DNA from: an uncultured Treponema sp.
Lineage (GTDB): Bacteria; Spirochaetota; Spirochaetia; Treponematales; Treponemataceae
DNA: 64,000 nucleotides
Assembly (NCBI GenBank): GCA_946186185.1
Contig: CAMHMJ010000002.1
Location: 106,432-170,431, forward strand
Direction: 5' to 3'
The notes under the pieces were generated by a model. The model had not been told where the DNA came from. It made no database searches and saw nothing but the letters and a program-made list of their open reading frames with translations. The position numbers were made by a program, and so were the translations under genes. Each line of letters starts with the position of its first letter. Position 1 is the stretch's first letter. Shown piece by piece: positions 50,669-59,977 of this stretch.

Positions 50669-52201
50669 ATGGTCGAACCGAAGATTAAAAAATGGTCATA
50701 TTTTACGGCCTTTGTTTTGCCGTGCTTTGTATTGTATATTATATTTTTTATTGTTCCATTTTTCAGGGGAATTGCAATTTCCTTTACTAACTGGGATGGT
50801 CTTACACCGAAAACTCCCATTGTTCTTGAAAAATCTGAATTTGAATCAAAAATCCTGGATAATATAAAAAAGAGTAAAGACAAAGATTTTGTTTTAGGCA
50901 TTTATTCCTACAGGGAATCGGATAATTCCTATCAGCGAATTGCCGTAAAAGGTAAGGAAAAATACAGGCTTGAACGGATTTTTAGGAAAGCCGGTTATGA
51001 GCCTGAGCGATATAAATTTGTTGGTCTTGAAAACTATAAAAAAATCTTCACGGGGCAGGTTGGTGCAAACTTTTATCCCCACAAGATGAAAATCCAGAAG
51101 TTTACAAAGACTTCAGCTCTTCCAAATTTTATTTCTAAAAAGGAATTTGAAGGGGAAATTAAACGAAATTTGAAAAAAAATCCGGAATTTACGAATACAA
51201 TTCTGGGTGCATATACATACAACAGTGAAAATGAACGCTATGTTCTTGAAAAGCAGTATAACGATTTTATAATTACGGAGCAGTTATGGGAGCTTCCTGA
51301 AATAACTGCTGAAAGGAAGATTTCTGATTCAGAAATTGATAAATATATCAGGGATGTGAAGGCTCTTTCTCTTGATGAGGAGCTGGATAGTCTGAATGAT
51401 TTTGCCAGGGACTTTTTTGCCGCTCATGAAGTTTCAGAGGTTTCAAAATCGGTTTTTTATTCAGTGAATGAAAAGCTGCTTGATTCAGCACGGGTAAAGG
51501 ATGTGCTTTCTGAAGTCTGGGTGGTAAATCAGAACTATATGGGTGTAATCGGATTTACTCTTTTCTTTGCAATTTTCTCCGTAATCGGAATCAACGTTGT
51601 GGCTTTTGCCCTGGCTCTTGCCCTGGATACCGGAATCCGCGGTCAGAAGATTTTAAGAACCATTTACTTCCTTCCGAATGTTCTTTCCATGATTATCGTT
51701 GCCTTAATCTGGTCAATGCTGTTTGTTCAGTTTTTACCGGCGGTTACCGGAATTGAAAAATGGATTTCCGATTCACAAAAAACTCCGTGGCTTTTGGTAC
51801 TGGTTGCAGTCTGGCAGGGTGCCGGTTATTACATGATTGTATACCTGGCCGGCCTTCAGAATATTTCAACGGATGTAATTGAAGCGGCAAAAATTGACGG
51901 TGCTACCGGCTTTCAGCGCTTCAGGTATGTAACCCTTCCGCTTATGATTCCGTCCCTTACGATTTCCCTGTTCCTTACAATTGCAAATGCCCTGAAGAGT
52001 TTTGACCTTATCTATGCAATGATCGGGCAGACCGGTTATGCCACCGGTACTGTTCCTTTTGTAATGGATATTTATTTTGATGCATTCTCGTTAAAGCAGG
52101 CAGGTCTTGCAACGGCTAAAGCCATGATTCTGTTCTTTGTAATTGTTATTGTTACGGGAATCCAGCTTGTTACCATGAAGAGAAAGGAGATTGAAGCATA
52201 A
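50669..52201 (+). CDS. ABC sugar transporter permease, MalF-like with large periplasmic loop
   Basis: A 510-residue permease. First membrane helix at about residues 9-33 (YFTAFVLPCFVLYIIFFIVPFF). Then about 245 residues of charged sequence rich in Lys/Glu, and the remaining helices from about 288 (MGVIGFTLFFAIFSVIGINVV). The EAA coupling loop is VIEAAKIDGATGFQRFRYVTLPLM. MalF of enterobacteria also has a large P2 loop after helix 3, but here the insert follows helix 1. SD AAGGA. Its stop overlaps the next ATG by one base. No ATPase gene is nearby; a shared MsmX/UgpC-type ATPase is likely. Confidence 0.92.
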   Translation: MVEPKIKKWSYFTAFVLPCFVLYIIFFIVPFFRGIAISFTNWDGLTPKTPIVLEKSEFESKILDNIKKSKDKDFVLGIYSYRESDNSYQRIAVKGKEKYRLERIFRKAGYEPERYKFVGLENYKKIFTGQVGANFYPHKMKIQKFTKTSALPNFISKKEFEGEIKRNLKKNPEFTNTILGAYTYNSENERYVLEKQYNDFIITEQLWELPEITAERKISDSEIDKYIRDVKALSLDEELDSLNDFARDFFAAHEVSEVSKSVFYSVNEKLLDSARVKDVLSEVWVVNQNYMGVIGFTLFFAIFSVIGINVVAFALALALDTGIRGQKILRTIYFLPNVLSMIIVALIWSMLFVQFLPAVTGIEKWISDSQKTPWLLVLVAVWQGAGYYMIVYLAGLQNISTDVIEAAKIDGATGFQRFRYVTLPLMIPSLTISLFLTIANALKSFDLIYAMIGQTGYATGTVPFVMDIYFDAFSLKQAGLATAKAMILFFVIVIVTGIQLVTMKRKEIEA

Positions 52202-53103
52202 TGAAAGCGAATATAGATGATGTACTTGTTTCTGATTCAGAAAAAATAGGATTTTTTACTGCAAAAAAACGTTTTAATTCCCACAAGGTAATGCTTCTTG
52301 TGTTCCTTTTGTTTTGTGCAGTTTTCTTTTTGTATCCTTTAATTTTCGTTGTTGTAAACTCCTTCAGACCCAATGCCGCGATTATCGTAAATCCCCTGGG
52401 GCTTCCTAATGCGGTTGAATATCACAAATACGGATTTTCCATGATGAAAAACTATGTGAAGGCCTGGCAGGAAATGCAGTTTCCGCGGGTATTTTTGAAT
52501 ACCTTCCTTGTAACCTTCCTGGGAACCAGCGGCATTCTTTTGACATCTGCAATGTGTGCTTACGGGCTTGTAAGAAATGAATCAAAAATTTCCTGGTTTC
52601 TTTACGGATTTTTCGCATTTTCCATGGTAATTCCGTTTCAGATTATTATGGTTCCGATTGCCGTTCTTGCCAGCGACCTTCATATTATGAATATTCCTGG
52701 CCTTATTCCGATGTACTGGGGACTTGGCTGTCCTACGGCGATTTTTATGTTCCACGGCTTTATAAAAAGCGTTCCAAAGGAGCTTGAAGAATCCGCCGCC
52801 ATTGACGGTGCGGGAAAGTTTTACATTTTCTTTGTAATCATTATTCCGCTCATTAAGACCATTATTGCTACGGTGGCCGTAATCGATGCCCTCTGGCTCT
52901 GGAACGACTTTTTGCTTCCGATGATTGTTGCAAAGCAGGGAACCATTCAGCTGGCTCAGATGCGCTTTAACGGTCAGTTCATGAAGGATTACGGCCCTAT
53001 GTGTGCGTCACTAACGATTTCATCAATTCCGATTATTCTGTTCTATCTTTCATTGCAGAAATACATTATCAAGGGAATTGCAGCAGGAGCTGTTAAAGGA
53101 TAG
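52201..53103 (+). CDS. ABC sugar transporter permease, MalG-like
   Basis: A 300-residue inner-membrane permease with six predicted helices and the EAA loop ELEESAAIDGAGKFYIFFVIIIPLI. The N-terminal about 30 residues are an unusual cytoplasmic stretch (MKANIDDVLVSDSEKIGFFTAKKR). The last gene of the three-gene operon; the ATG shares a base with the upstream stop codon (TAATG). A terminator follows. Confidence 0.93.
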   Translation: MKANIDDVLVSDSEKIGFFTAKKRFNSHKVMLLVFLLFCAVFFLYPLIFVVVNSFRPNAAIIVNPLGLPNAVEYHKYGFSMMKNYVKAWQEMQFPRVFLNTFLVTFLGTSGILLTSAMCAYGLVRNESKISWFLYGFFAFSMVIPFQIIMVPIAVLASDLHIMNIPGLIPMYWGLGCPTAIFMFHGFIKSVPKELEESAAIDGAGKFYIFFVIIIPLIKTIIATVAVIDALWLWNDFLLPMIVAKQGTIQLAQMRFNGQFMKDYGPMCASLTISSIPIILFYLSLQKYIIKGIAAGAVKG

Positions 53104-53123
53104 ACAAGGTCCACCGGGAAAAA

Positions 53124-53158
53124 AATGCCGCGCATTCAGACAACGCGGTATTTTTTTT
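53124..53158. terminator. Terminator between ABC operon and suf operon
   Basis: AATGCCGCG (53124-53132) with CGCGGTATT (53144-53152), A run before and T run after; works in both directions. Confidence 0.9.
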
Positions 53159-53183
53159 GTCCGGATATTTTTGTGCAACTGAA

Positions 53184-53645
53184 TTAGTGGCAGGTTGGAT
53201 TTGTGCAGCTTGCGCATTTTGAAGAGGTCTGGAACATCTCCTTCATTGTGCGCCAGCCCAAAACGGCACATTTTACCCGGGATGGCATCTTGGAAATGTC
53301 GGAAAGTGAAGCAGCTTCGTCCAGTTCTTCAAGCTGTTCTTCCGTGCTTTCGCCGCGAATCATTCCCATAAAAATGTCGTTCAACTTGTCTGCTTCCTGA
53401 ACGCTTTTTCCGATTACCAGATCCAGCATCATGTCGCAGCTGGCCTGGCTTACGGCACAGCCGCTTCCTGTAAAGCTTCCGTCTTTAATGATTCCGTCTT
53501 CAATCTTTAAATTAAGGGTGATGTTGTCTCCGCAGCTTGGATTTACTCCGTTCAGGGAAATAGTTGCGCCTTCCATCTGAGTTTTGTGACTTGGGTTTAA
53601 ATTATGTTCGTTTAATATTTCTCTGTAAAGTTCCTGAGTATCCAT
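53184..53645 (-). CDS. sufU: Fe-S cluster assembly protein SufU
   Basis: About 153 residues from ATG 53645 (MDTQELYREILNEHNLNP); eight more in-frame residues upstream are less typical. Zn/Fe-S site Cys lie in NGVNPSCGDNI, SGCAVSQAS and RVKCAVLGW, as in SufU. It accepts sulfur from SufS. The C-terminal CASCTNPTCH adds three extra Cys and a His, which is unusual and may bind metal. Last gene of the sufCBDSU operon. Confidence 0.92.
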   Translation of the reverse strand: MDTQELYREILNEHNLNPSHKTQMEGATISLNGVNPSCGDNITLNLKIEDGIIKDGSFTGSGCAVSQASCDMMLDLVIGKSVQEADKLNDIFMGMIRGESTEEQLEELDEAASLSDISKMPSRVKCAVLGWRTMKEMFQTSSKCASCTNPTCH

Positions 53646-53722
53646 GGACTTGCTCCTAATAGAAGACAATAGTAAAAATTCAGTCAGATTTTACGCCATA
53701 TCAAGAAAAATTGGAAGAGGTT

Positions 53723-54943
53723 TTAATCCTTGTATCCGCTCATTTTTCTGACTTCTGAAAGCGCCTTTACAAAAGACATTACTTCTTCTTCGTCATTGTA
53801 AAAATAAAGGCTTGCCCGTGCCGTTGCGGTTTCATTAAGATAGGCGCCAAGTGGCTGAGCACAGTGGTGTCCTGCACGGATAGCGATTTTTTTAGTATCC
53901 AGAAGGCTTGCAATATCGTGAGGGTGAACTCCATCAAGTGTAAAGGTAACGATTCCGGAGTGTTTAGCCGGATCTTTGTTTCCGATGATTTTTACATGAG
54001 GAATTTCCTTCATTTTTTCCATAAGAAGGGTTGTGATTTTTTTATCATGCTCCTGAATTTTGTCGAATCCAATATTTGAAACGTACTTTAATGCTGCTGC
54101 AAGACCGGCCGCTCCGGAAGCATTTACGGTTCCTGCTTCAAATTTATGAGGAAGCTCAGCCCAGGTTGCGCTTTCCCGGGTTACATATTCAATCATTTCG
54201 CCGCCCCGAAGGAAGGGCTGTGTGTTTTCAAGGATTTCTTTTTTTGCATACAGAACGCCGATTCCCATTGGTGCTAAAATTTTATGACCGCTGAAGGCAA
54301 AAAAATCAGCATCCAGGTCTTTTACATTTACCTTCATATGGGGAACAGACTGAGCTCCGTCCACGCAGATTTTTGCCCCAGCGCTGTGAGCAATGCGGGC
54401 GATTTTTTTTACGTCGTGGGTGATTCCAAGAACGTTAGAAACCTGCTGAATGGCAACCAGCTTTGTTTTTTCGTTGATTTTTTTTAGTTCGTTGTCAGTA
54501 AGCTCGCCGGTGGTTTTATCTACTTCAAGCCAGACAAGTTTTGCGCCTTTTTTAGAACAAACCATCTGCCATGGAAGAATGTTAGAGTGATGCTCGGAGA
54601 TGGAAACGGCAATTTCGTCTCCTTCTTTAATGTTTTCCATGGCCCAGGTGTAGGCAACGAGATTAAGGCTTTCAGAGGCATTTCGGGTGAAGACGATTTC
54701 GCAGGGGTGAGCACCCAGAAAATCAGCAACGGTCTGGCGGGAATCTTCATAAACCTGGGTTGCTCTTCCGCTTAAATCGTAGAGCCCTCGCAACGGATTT
54801 GCGTTATCTTCCATATAGTAATTTGATATTGCGTCGATTACACACTGAGGTTTCTGAGTGGTTGCAGCGTTATCAAAATATATCAGCCCCGTGTTTTTTG
54901 AGCTCTGGAAAATCGGAAAGTCTTTTTTATATTCGTTTGCCAT
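53723..54943 (-). CDS. sufS: Cysteine desulfurase SufS
   Basis: A 406-residue PLP enzyme taking sulfur from cysteine to form a persulfide. YFDNAATTQKP, SEHHSNILPWQ, VDGAQSVPHMKVN, the PLP-Lys segment FSGHKILAPMGIGVLY and the active-site Cys in RAGHHCAQPLG mark it as group II SufS. It lies after sufD and before sufU, matching the SufS-SufU partnership. Confidence 0.97.
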   Translation of the reverse strand: MANEYKKDFPIFQSSKNTGLIYFDNAATTQKPQCVIDAISNYYMEDNANPLRGLYDLSGRATQVYEDSRQTVADFLGAHPCEIVFTRNASESLNLVAYTWAMENIKEGDEIAVSISEHHSNILPWQMVCSKKGAKLVWLEVDKTTGELTDNELKKINEKTKLVAIQQVSNVLGITHDVKKIARIAHSAGAKICVDGAQSVPHMKVNVKDLDADFFAFSGHKILAPMGIGVLYAKKEILENTQPFLRGGEMIEYVTRESATWAELPHKFEAGTVNASGAAGLAAALKYVSNIGFDKIQEHDKKITTLLMEKMKEIPHVKIIGNKDPAKHSGIVTFTLDGVHPHDIASLLDTKKIAIRAGHHCAQPLGAYLNETATARASLYFYNDEEEVMSFVKALSEVRKMSGYKD

Positions 54944-54966
54944 ATTGATTCCTTGTACTTGCAGTT

Positions 54967-55914
54967 TTATTCTTCAAAGATGTTTTCAAGAAAGTCGGAA
55001 ACCTTCTTCTGTATGTTTTCATCCGGTATTTTTGAAAGAACTCTCTGGATTTTTGCACGGGCACAGGCATTTTCTGCCTGCTTTTTTGAAAAGCCTCGGC
55101 TTTCCATGTAGTAAAGCATTTCTTCGGAAATTCGGCCGATTGTGGCTCCATGTTCTCCCTGAACATCTTCTTCACGGCAGAGAATTACAGGAAGGGAATT
55201 GTTCTTTACTTCCGGGCTTAGAAGAAGAGCGTCTTCTGTTTCTTCGCCCACAGAACCGGCACAGCCGTTTTTAAAATCGATTGTCCCGCGGTAATTTTTT
55301 TCTGCCTTGTCCCGGAGGGTTCCGTAAACATTCATGTTACAGTCAGTTTTTTTTCCGAAGTGATTTACGATATAGTTGAAATCCTTAAGCTCTTCCTTTT
55401 CCGCAAGGTATGAAAGCTCTGAGTTGAAGGAAGCCTTGTAGCCATTAAGGTCGCACTTTGTTTCCATGAAAAGGGCTTTTGCGCCAAGAAGAATATGGTT
55501 TACGGTGACCTTTGCGTTTTCGTCGGCAACTACTTCTGTCTGGCAGATTTGGGTAAGGTTTTCACCAAGAAGGTGAACCTTGTATACCGTAACCTTAGAA
55601 AAAGGCTTTGCAATCACCTTTGTGCTGTTTGCATTAAAGCCCTCTGCGTCTTTTTCGCTTTCATTCAGGATGATAACAGAAAGCTCGTCGCCTTCCTCTG
55701 CCTGAATAATCTGAGAAACGCTTTTGTTTTCGCCGTTTTGTAAAGAATATTCTAGAATTACAGGTTCTCCGTCCTTCAGATTTTTCTTTGAGTTTATGAT
55801 TTCCGGATTTTCTGCAGGAATTTTAAGCTCTTCCGGAACAGAAACCTTTTTTCCGTCAATTTTAAGCCAGCTCCAGGTAGGAGAGGGTACTTTGTTGATT
55901 TCGATTTCTTTCAT
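54967..55914 (-). CDS. sufD: Fe-S scaffold protein SufD
   Basis: A 315-residue protein, short for SufD. The beta-helix core is conserved. The C-terminal block HGATIGRISEEMLYYMESRGFSKKQAENACARA matches the SufB/SufD family. It pairs with SufB in the SufBC2D scaffold complex. The N-terminal domain is small. It starts 13 nt after sufB (reading minus strand). Confidence 0.92.
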   Translation of the reverse strand: MKEIEINKVPSPTWSWLKIDGKKVSVPEELKIPAENPEIINSKKNLKDGEPVILEYSLQNGENKSVSQIIQAEEGDELSVIILNESEKDAEGFNANSTKVIAKPFSKVTVYKVHLLGENLTQICQTEVVADENAKVTVNHILLGAKALFMETKCDLNGYKASFNSELSYLAEKEELKDFNYIVNHFGKKTDCNMNVYGTLRDKAEKNYRGTIDFKNGCAGSVGEETEDALLLSPEVKNNSLPVILCREEDVQGEHGATIGRISEEMLYYMESRGFSKKQAENACARAKIQRVLSKIPDENIQKKVSDFLENIFEE

Positions 55915-55927
55915 TATTTCCTCCTTC

Positions 55928-57346
55928 CTACATTGAACCTTTCATTTCAAGTCTGATTAAATTGTTCATTTCAACCGCATATTCAAGAGGCAGTTCCTTG
56001 GAAACCGGATTTGCAAAGCCTGAAACAATCATGCTTCGGGCTTCTTCTTCGCTGATTCCCCGGCTCATAAGGTAATAAACCGCGTCATCGGAAATGCGTC
56101 CGATTTTTGCTTCGTGTCCAACATCGCTTGAATCGTTCAGAACGACGTTTGCAGGAATGGTGTCGCTTCGAGAGTCGCTGTCCAGCATTAAGGACTGGCA
56201 GGAAACGCTTGCCTTAGAGTTTTCCGCTTTTTTGGCGATATATACGGCTGAGCGGTAAATTGCTTCACCGCCGCTTTTTGAAATTGACTTAGTATTTATT
56301 ACGCTTTTTGTATCCGGAGCAAGGTGAACCATTTTGGCACCGGTATCAAGAATCTGACCGGCACCTGCAAAGGTGATTCCCGTAAATTCCGCCCTAGCGC
56401 CCCGGCCTACAAGGTCGCTTTCCGGATAAAGACAGCCTACATGGCTTCCAAAGCTTCCGGAAATCCACTCAACGCTGCCGCCTTCTTCAACCTTTGCACG
56501 CTTGGTGTTCAGGTTATACATGTTTTTAGACCAGTTTTCAATTGTTGAATAGCGGAGGTGTGCGCCTTTTTTTACGAAAAGCTCAACGGCACCGGCGTGA
56601 AGGTTTGCTACATTGTATTTTGGTGCGGAACAGCCTTCGATAAAGTGAAGGTCAGCGCCCTCGTCCACGATGATGAGGGTGTGTTCAAATTGACCGGCAC
56701 CCTTTGCGTTCAATCTGAAATAGGACTGAAGAGGGAAGGAAAGCTTTACTCCCTTTGGAACATAAACGAAGGAGCCGCCAGACCAGACTGCTCCGTGAAG
56801 GGCAGCAAATTTGTGATCCCGGGGTGTGATGAGAGTCATAAAGTATTCTTTTACCATTGGACCCCATTCTTCGCTTTTTAATGCGCTTTCAAAGTCCAGA
56901 TAAACTACACCCTGTTTTGCAACTTCGCTCTGAATATTATGGTAGACAAGCTCTGAATCATACTGGGCGCCAACGCCTGCAAGGCTTTTTCGTTCAGCCT
57001 CAGGAATTCCCAGCTTTTCAAAGGTTTCTTTTATGTCTTCAGGAACATCTTCCCAGTTACCGCTCATTTTTGTTTTTGGACGGACATAGGTAGATATGTC
57101 TTCGATGTGAAGTCCTTCGATGTTCGGCATCCAGGAGGTGGAAACTCCCATTTTGTTGTACTGTTCAAGGGATTTTAAGCGGAACTCCCTCATCCACTCA
57201 GGGTCGCCTTTTTCTTCGCTGAGTTTTTTTACGATTTCTGGATTCAAGCCGGCTTCAAGACGGAAAAAGTTCTTTTCGCTTTCTTCGTAGCGGAAATCGT
57301 AAAATTCGCGGTTTATATCTTCTATTACAATCTTATCTTCTGCCAT
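55928..57346 (-). CDS. sufB: Fe-S scaffold protein SufB
   Basis: A 472-residue core of the SufBCD scaffold on which [4Fe-4S] clusters are built. SVYVPKG-like GGSFVYVPKGVKLSFPLQSYFR, EGCSAPKYNVANLHAG (Cys), the ATIENW-like YSTIENWSKNMYNLNTKR, GSFGSHVGCLYPESDL and VGHEAKIGRISDDAVYYLMSRG are standard. sufC lies upstream in the same operon. Confidence 0.97.
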   Translation of the reverse strand: MAEDKIVIEDINREFYDFRYEESEKNFFRLEAGLNPEIVKKLSEEKGDPEWMREFRLKSLEQYNKMGVSTSWMPNIEGLHIEDISTYVRPKTKMSGNWEDVPEDIKETFEKLGIPEAERKSLAGVGAQYDSELVYHNIQSEVAKQGVVYLDFESALKSEEWGPMVKEYFMTLITPRDHKFAALHGAVWSGGSFVYVPKGVKLSFPLQSYFRLNAKGAGQFEHTLIIVDEGADLHFIEGCSAPKYNVANLHAGAVELFVKKGAHLRYSTIENWSKNMYNLNTKRAKVEEGGSVEWISGSFGSHVGCLYPESDLVGRGARAEFTGITFAGAGQILDTGAKMVHLAPDTKSVINTKSISKSGGEAIYRSAVYIAKKAENSKASVSCQSLMLDSDSRSDTIPANVVLNDSSDVGHEAKIGRISDDAVYYLMSRGISEEEARSMIVSGFANPVSKELPLEYAVEMNNLIRLEMKGSM

Positions 57347-57373
57347 AGTTTTCCGTTTTCTGAAGTTTTGGTA

Positions 57374-58111
57374 TTAGTTAATATATGAGTCAAAGCCGTT
57401 TTCGTTGATTTCTTTGACAAGTGACGCATCGCCGGTTTTTACGATTTTACCCTTTACAAGAATGTGTGCAAAATCAACTTTAAGGCTCTCTAAAATCTTG
57501 GTGGAGTGGGTGATAATCAGAAGTCCTCCGTTCTGGGTTTTGCGGTATTCTTCGATTCCCTTTGAAACTGTGCGAACGGCATCAACATCCAGTCCGGAAT
57601 CGGTTTCGTCAAGAATTGCAAGGCGCGGCTTGAGCATCAAAAGCTGAAGAATCTCGCTCTTCTTTCTTTCGCCGCCGGAAAAACCTACGTTAAGGTCGCG
57701 CTTTGCATAGCTTTCATCCATTGAAAGAAGCTCCATGCATTTTTTGAGTTCTTTCTGGAACTGGAAAAGCTTTACCTTTTCGCCGGTTTTCTGCTGAAGG
57801 GCAGAGCGGATAAAGGATTCTACGCTGATTCCCGGAACCTCAAGAGGATTCTGGAATGAAAGGAAAAGTCCAGCCTTTGCCCGGACATCAGTTTTCTCTT
57901 CTGTAAGGTCTTTGCCGTCAAAAATAATTTTACCGTCTGTAATGCTGTATACTGGGTTTCCCATTATGGCATTTCCAAGGGTACTCTTTCCGGCTCCGTT
58001 AGGTCCCATAAGAACATGGGTTTCGCCGGGGTTGATTGAAAGATTTACTCCGTTCAAAACCTGCTTTTCTTCAACATTTACAAAAAGATTCTGAATATCC
58101 AACAGTGCCAT
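57374..58111 (-). CDS. sufC: Fe-S assembly ATPase SufC
   Basis: A 245-residue ABC-type ATPase: Walker A LMGPNGAGKSTLGNAIMG, signature VGFSGGERKKSEIL, Walker B LAILDETDSGLDVDAV. SufC drives the SufBD scaffold. It heads the operon sufC-B-D-S-U. SD TGGAGAA precedes ATG 58111. Confidence 0.97.
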   Translation of the reverse strand: MALLDIQNLFVNVEEKQVLNGVNLSINPGETHVLMGPNGAGKSTLGNAIMGNPVYSITDGKIIFDGKDLTEEKTDVRAKAGLFLSFQNPLEVPGISVESFIRSALQQKTGEKVKLFQFQKELKKCMELLSMDESYAKRDLNVGFSGGERKKSEILQLLMLKPRLAILDETDSGLDVDAVRTVSKGIEEYRKTQNGGLLIITHSTKILESLKVDFAHILVKGKIVKTGDASLVKEINENGFDSYIN

Positions 58112-58127
58112 ATGTTCTCCATATATC

Positions 58128-58208
58128 TACTAGAATACTAGGTTATTTATGCTTCAAATTACAAGCACATAATACTGAATTTGAGAAAAAAAAGCAAATA
58201 GGGGGGGG
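58128..58208. promoter_or_regulatory. suf upstream region: short palindrome and G8 tract
   Basis: CTAG-AATA-CTAG (near 58130-58142) lies about 20-30 bases before sufC and could be an operator. A run of eight G (58201-58208) lies about 90 bases before the sufC start. No clear -35/-10 pair could be fixed. The rest of the gap to 58420 holds a CATACGG/CCGTATG hairpin (near 58318-58348) and no gene. Confidence 0.35.
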
Positions 58209-58420
58209 AGAGATGGGGAGCGTGAAAACTTAACATCCTGGAAATACTGTGGTATATTGAATAAATTATTTGGCTTCCGCCTTGTCCGTTCTGCACCGAA
58301 AAATTAAATCAGATGACCATACGGTGCTTTTTGTAAAGTCCCGTATGGGTTTTAATTGTTTTGTATTTCTTCTGTGGGAAGCTTTGAACAGACTGGATTA
58401 GACTTAATTGATTCTGGTTA

Positions 58421-59230
58421 TTAGTTGCTTTTTGCTTCTTCCGCCAGGGCTTTTACTTCTTCAATGGAAAGCGCTGTGGCAAAAGCAATCTGTTCGATGG
58501 TGCAGATATTCATCTGGAGCAGCTTTTTTGCGGTTTCGAGCCTTGTTTCGTCCTTGCCGCGTTCAAAAGCTTCATTCTGAAATCTTTCAAATGTCATATA
58601 CTGGAGCCTCCATTGTTCATTGCGCTTAGCGTCATTTACAAGGCGCGAAAGCCTTGATGCAAAGTCGCCGTTTGCAGGTCGTCCTAAAACAAGGTTTAGA
58701 AATGCCCTCTGCTTTTCATTTAACAGTTTATCACAGTTTTTAGCAATAAAGAAGTATTTAAATGCTCTGTCATTCATAGTTAAGTCAGATTCTTCACGAC
58801 AGACATTCTGAAAGGTGTATTTTCCAAGTCCTTTATTGAAAATATCTTCGATACAGATAAATATGATATAGGAAGTTTTTAATTCCTTGTAAGGCTGCCC
58901 AGAATTCAGGCATTCTACATCGAGAATGCCCTGATAATATCGGGCTCGTTCCGGAAGCTCTTTTGTGTTGGTGGTTTGCATTTCAATATTAAATGCCTGA
59001 GTAGAATTTCTTGCATACACATCCAGACGGACAGCACGTTGTTCCGCATCAATTTGAATAAGTTCTTCGCCATGTAGTTCAATATGATCGATTTCAATTT
59101 CCAGTAATATCTCAAGAAGTTCCTTGCATATATCTTTATTATGCCGCATCACTTTGTAAAAAATAAAATTGTTTGCGATTGTTGCATTATTCCATTTTTC
59201 TTCAGGGCTTAATTCTTTTGTTTTACTCAT
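58421..59230 (-). CDS. Rpn-family PD-(D/E)XK nuclease (recombination-promoting)
   Basis: A 269-residue protein of the Rpn/YhgA-like (PDDEXK_2) family. Key parts: NNFIFYKVMRHNKDICKELLEILL, QRAVRLDVYARN (active Asp) and AFNIEMQTT (Glu-x-Gln). DVECLNSGQPYKELKTSYIIFIC and a C-terminal tail with RLETAKKLLQMN follow. Rpn proteins in E. coli promote RecA-independent recombination and are DNA nucleases. Such genes are often present in many copies in Treponema. SD GGAG. Monocistronic. Confidence 0.85.
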   Translation of the reverse strand: MSKTKELSPEEKWNNATIANNFIFYKVMRHNKDICKELLEILLEIEIDHIELHGEELIQIDAEQRAVRLDVYARNSTQAFNIEMQTTNTKELPERARYYQGILDVECLNSGQPYKELKTSYIIFICIEDIFNKGLGKYTFQNVCREESDLTMNDRAFKYFFIAKNCDKLLNEKQRAFLNLVLGRPANGDFASRLSRLVNDAKRNEQWRLQYMTFERFQNEAFERGKDETRLETAKKLLQMNICTIEQIAFATALSIEEVKALAEEAKSN

Positions 59231-59329
59231 TTCAGTTTCTCCATTTAATTTTGTCTATACCTATATATTTGGAAAAACTTTGCAGAAATTACCCATTTAA
59301 GAAAAAGAAAATAATAATATTTTGTTATA

Positions 59330-59968
59330 TCAGTGGAATGAATCCGGCTGGTACTGTTCCATAATCCTCCGGTACCCCAGCTTCATCAGTTTTGCGATGG
59401 TTCTGTAGGGAACCTGACCTGTGGCGCCTCCGAAGGCGGGAATTACGAGACTTTCGATGTTATTCCTGATTGCGGTCATGAGGGTTGTGCGCATGCACTG
59501 GTAAATAACTTCCGGCTCCCGGATTTTTGAGGGTGTGCGCATGGTGGGAGTGTGGATGAGCTTTTGAGTGTTTTGAGGAATGACAGCGCTATCGGAACTG
59601 ATTGCGGGGTTGTTTCCGGGGCTAGTATCGCTTTCTGCGTTGGAAATGTATCCTGGCTTGCTTTCAGTCTTTCCCGGAATATCGATAATAAAGCTCGTAG
59701 CAACGGGCTGTTCGCCGAAGAAGTTTTCAATAATATACTGCTGGACGGCGTCCATTAGTTCCGTGCCAAAATAGTCCGTGATTGCCTTGTCGTAGCCGCC
59801 GTTCATAAAGCCGTAGGAATTGGCGGGGGAGACTACACACTGAATTTTATGGTTGCTCATAAAATGGGAAAAATCGTCCATAACCACATCAACTTCCGGG
59901 CAGTCTGCAAACTGCGCTTCCCATTCAAGGAACATTTCAAGGTTTCTGTCCAGTAAATAGATTTTCAT
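59330..59968 (-). CDS. Macro-domain protein
   Basis: A 212-residue protein. VVSPANSYGFMNGGYDKAI (about residues 45-63) is the ADP-ribose-binding loop (NSxG type) and LVIPAFGGATGQVPYRTIAKLM (about 172-193) the second loop. Macro domains bind or remove ADP-ribose. Residues about 103-140 (KTESKPGYISNAESDTSPGN and on) form a low-complexity insert. SD AAGGAG. The next gene upstream on this strand is 9 nt away, so the two are one operon. A link with the ADP-ribosyltransferase-like toxin at 18.3 kb is possible but not shown. Confidence 0.85.
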   Translation of the reverse strand: MKIYLLDRNLEMFLEWEAQFADCPEVDVVMDDFSHFMSNHKIQCVVSPANSYGFMNGGYDKAITDYFGTELMDAVQQYIIENFFGEQPVATSFIIDIPGKTESKPGYISNAESDTSPGNNPAISSDSAVIPQNTQKLIHTPTMRTPSKIREPEVIYQCMRTTLMTAIRNNIESLVIPAFGGATGQVPYRTIAKLMKLGYRRIMEQYQPDSFH

Positions 59969-59977
59969 GGGGTCTCC

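Noticed and set aside
18287..59968. ADP-ribosyltransferase toxin and macro-domain gene as one DarTG-like system
   Set aside because: They are 41 kb apart in separate operons; only a loose functional link can be suggested.
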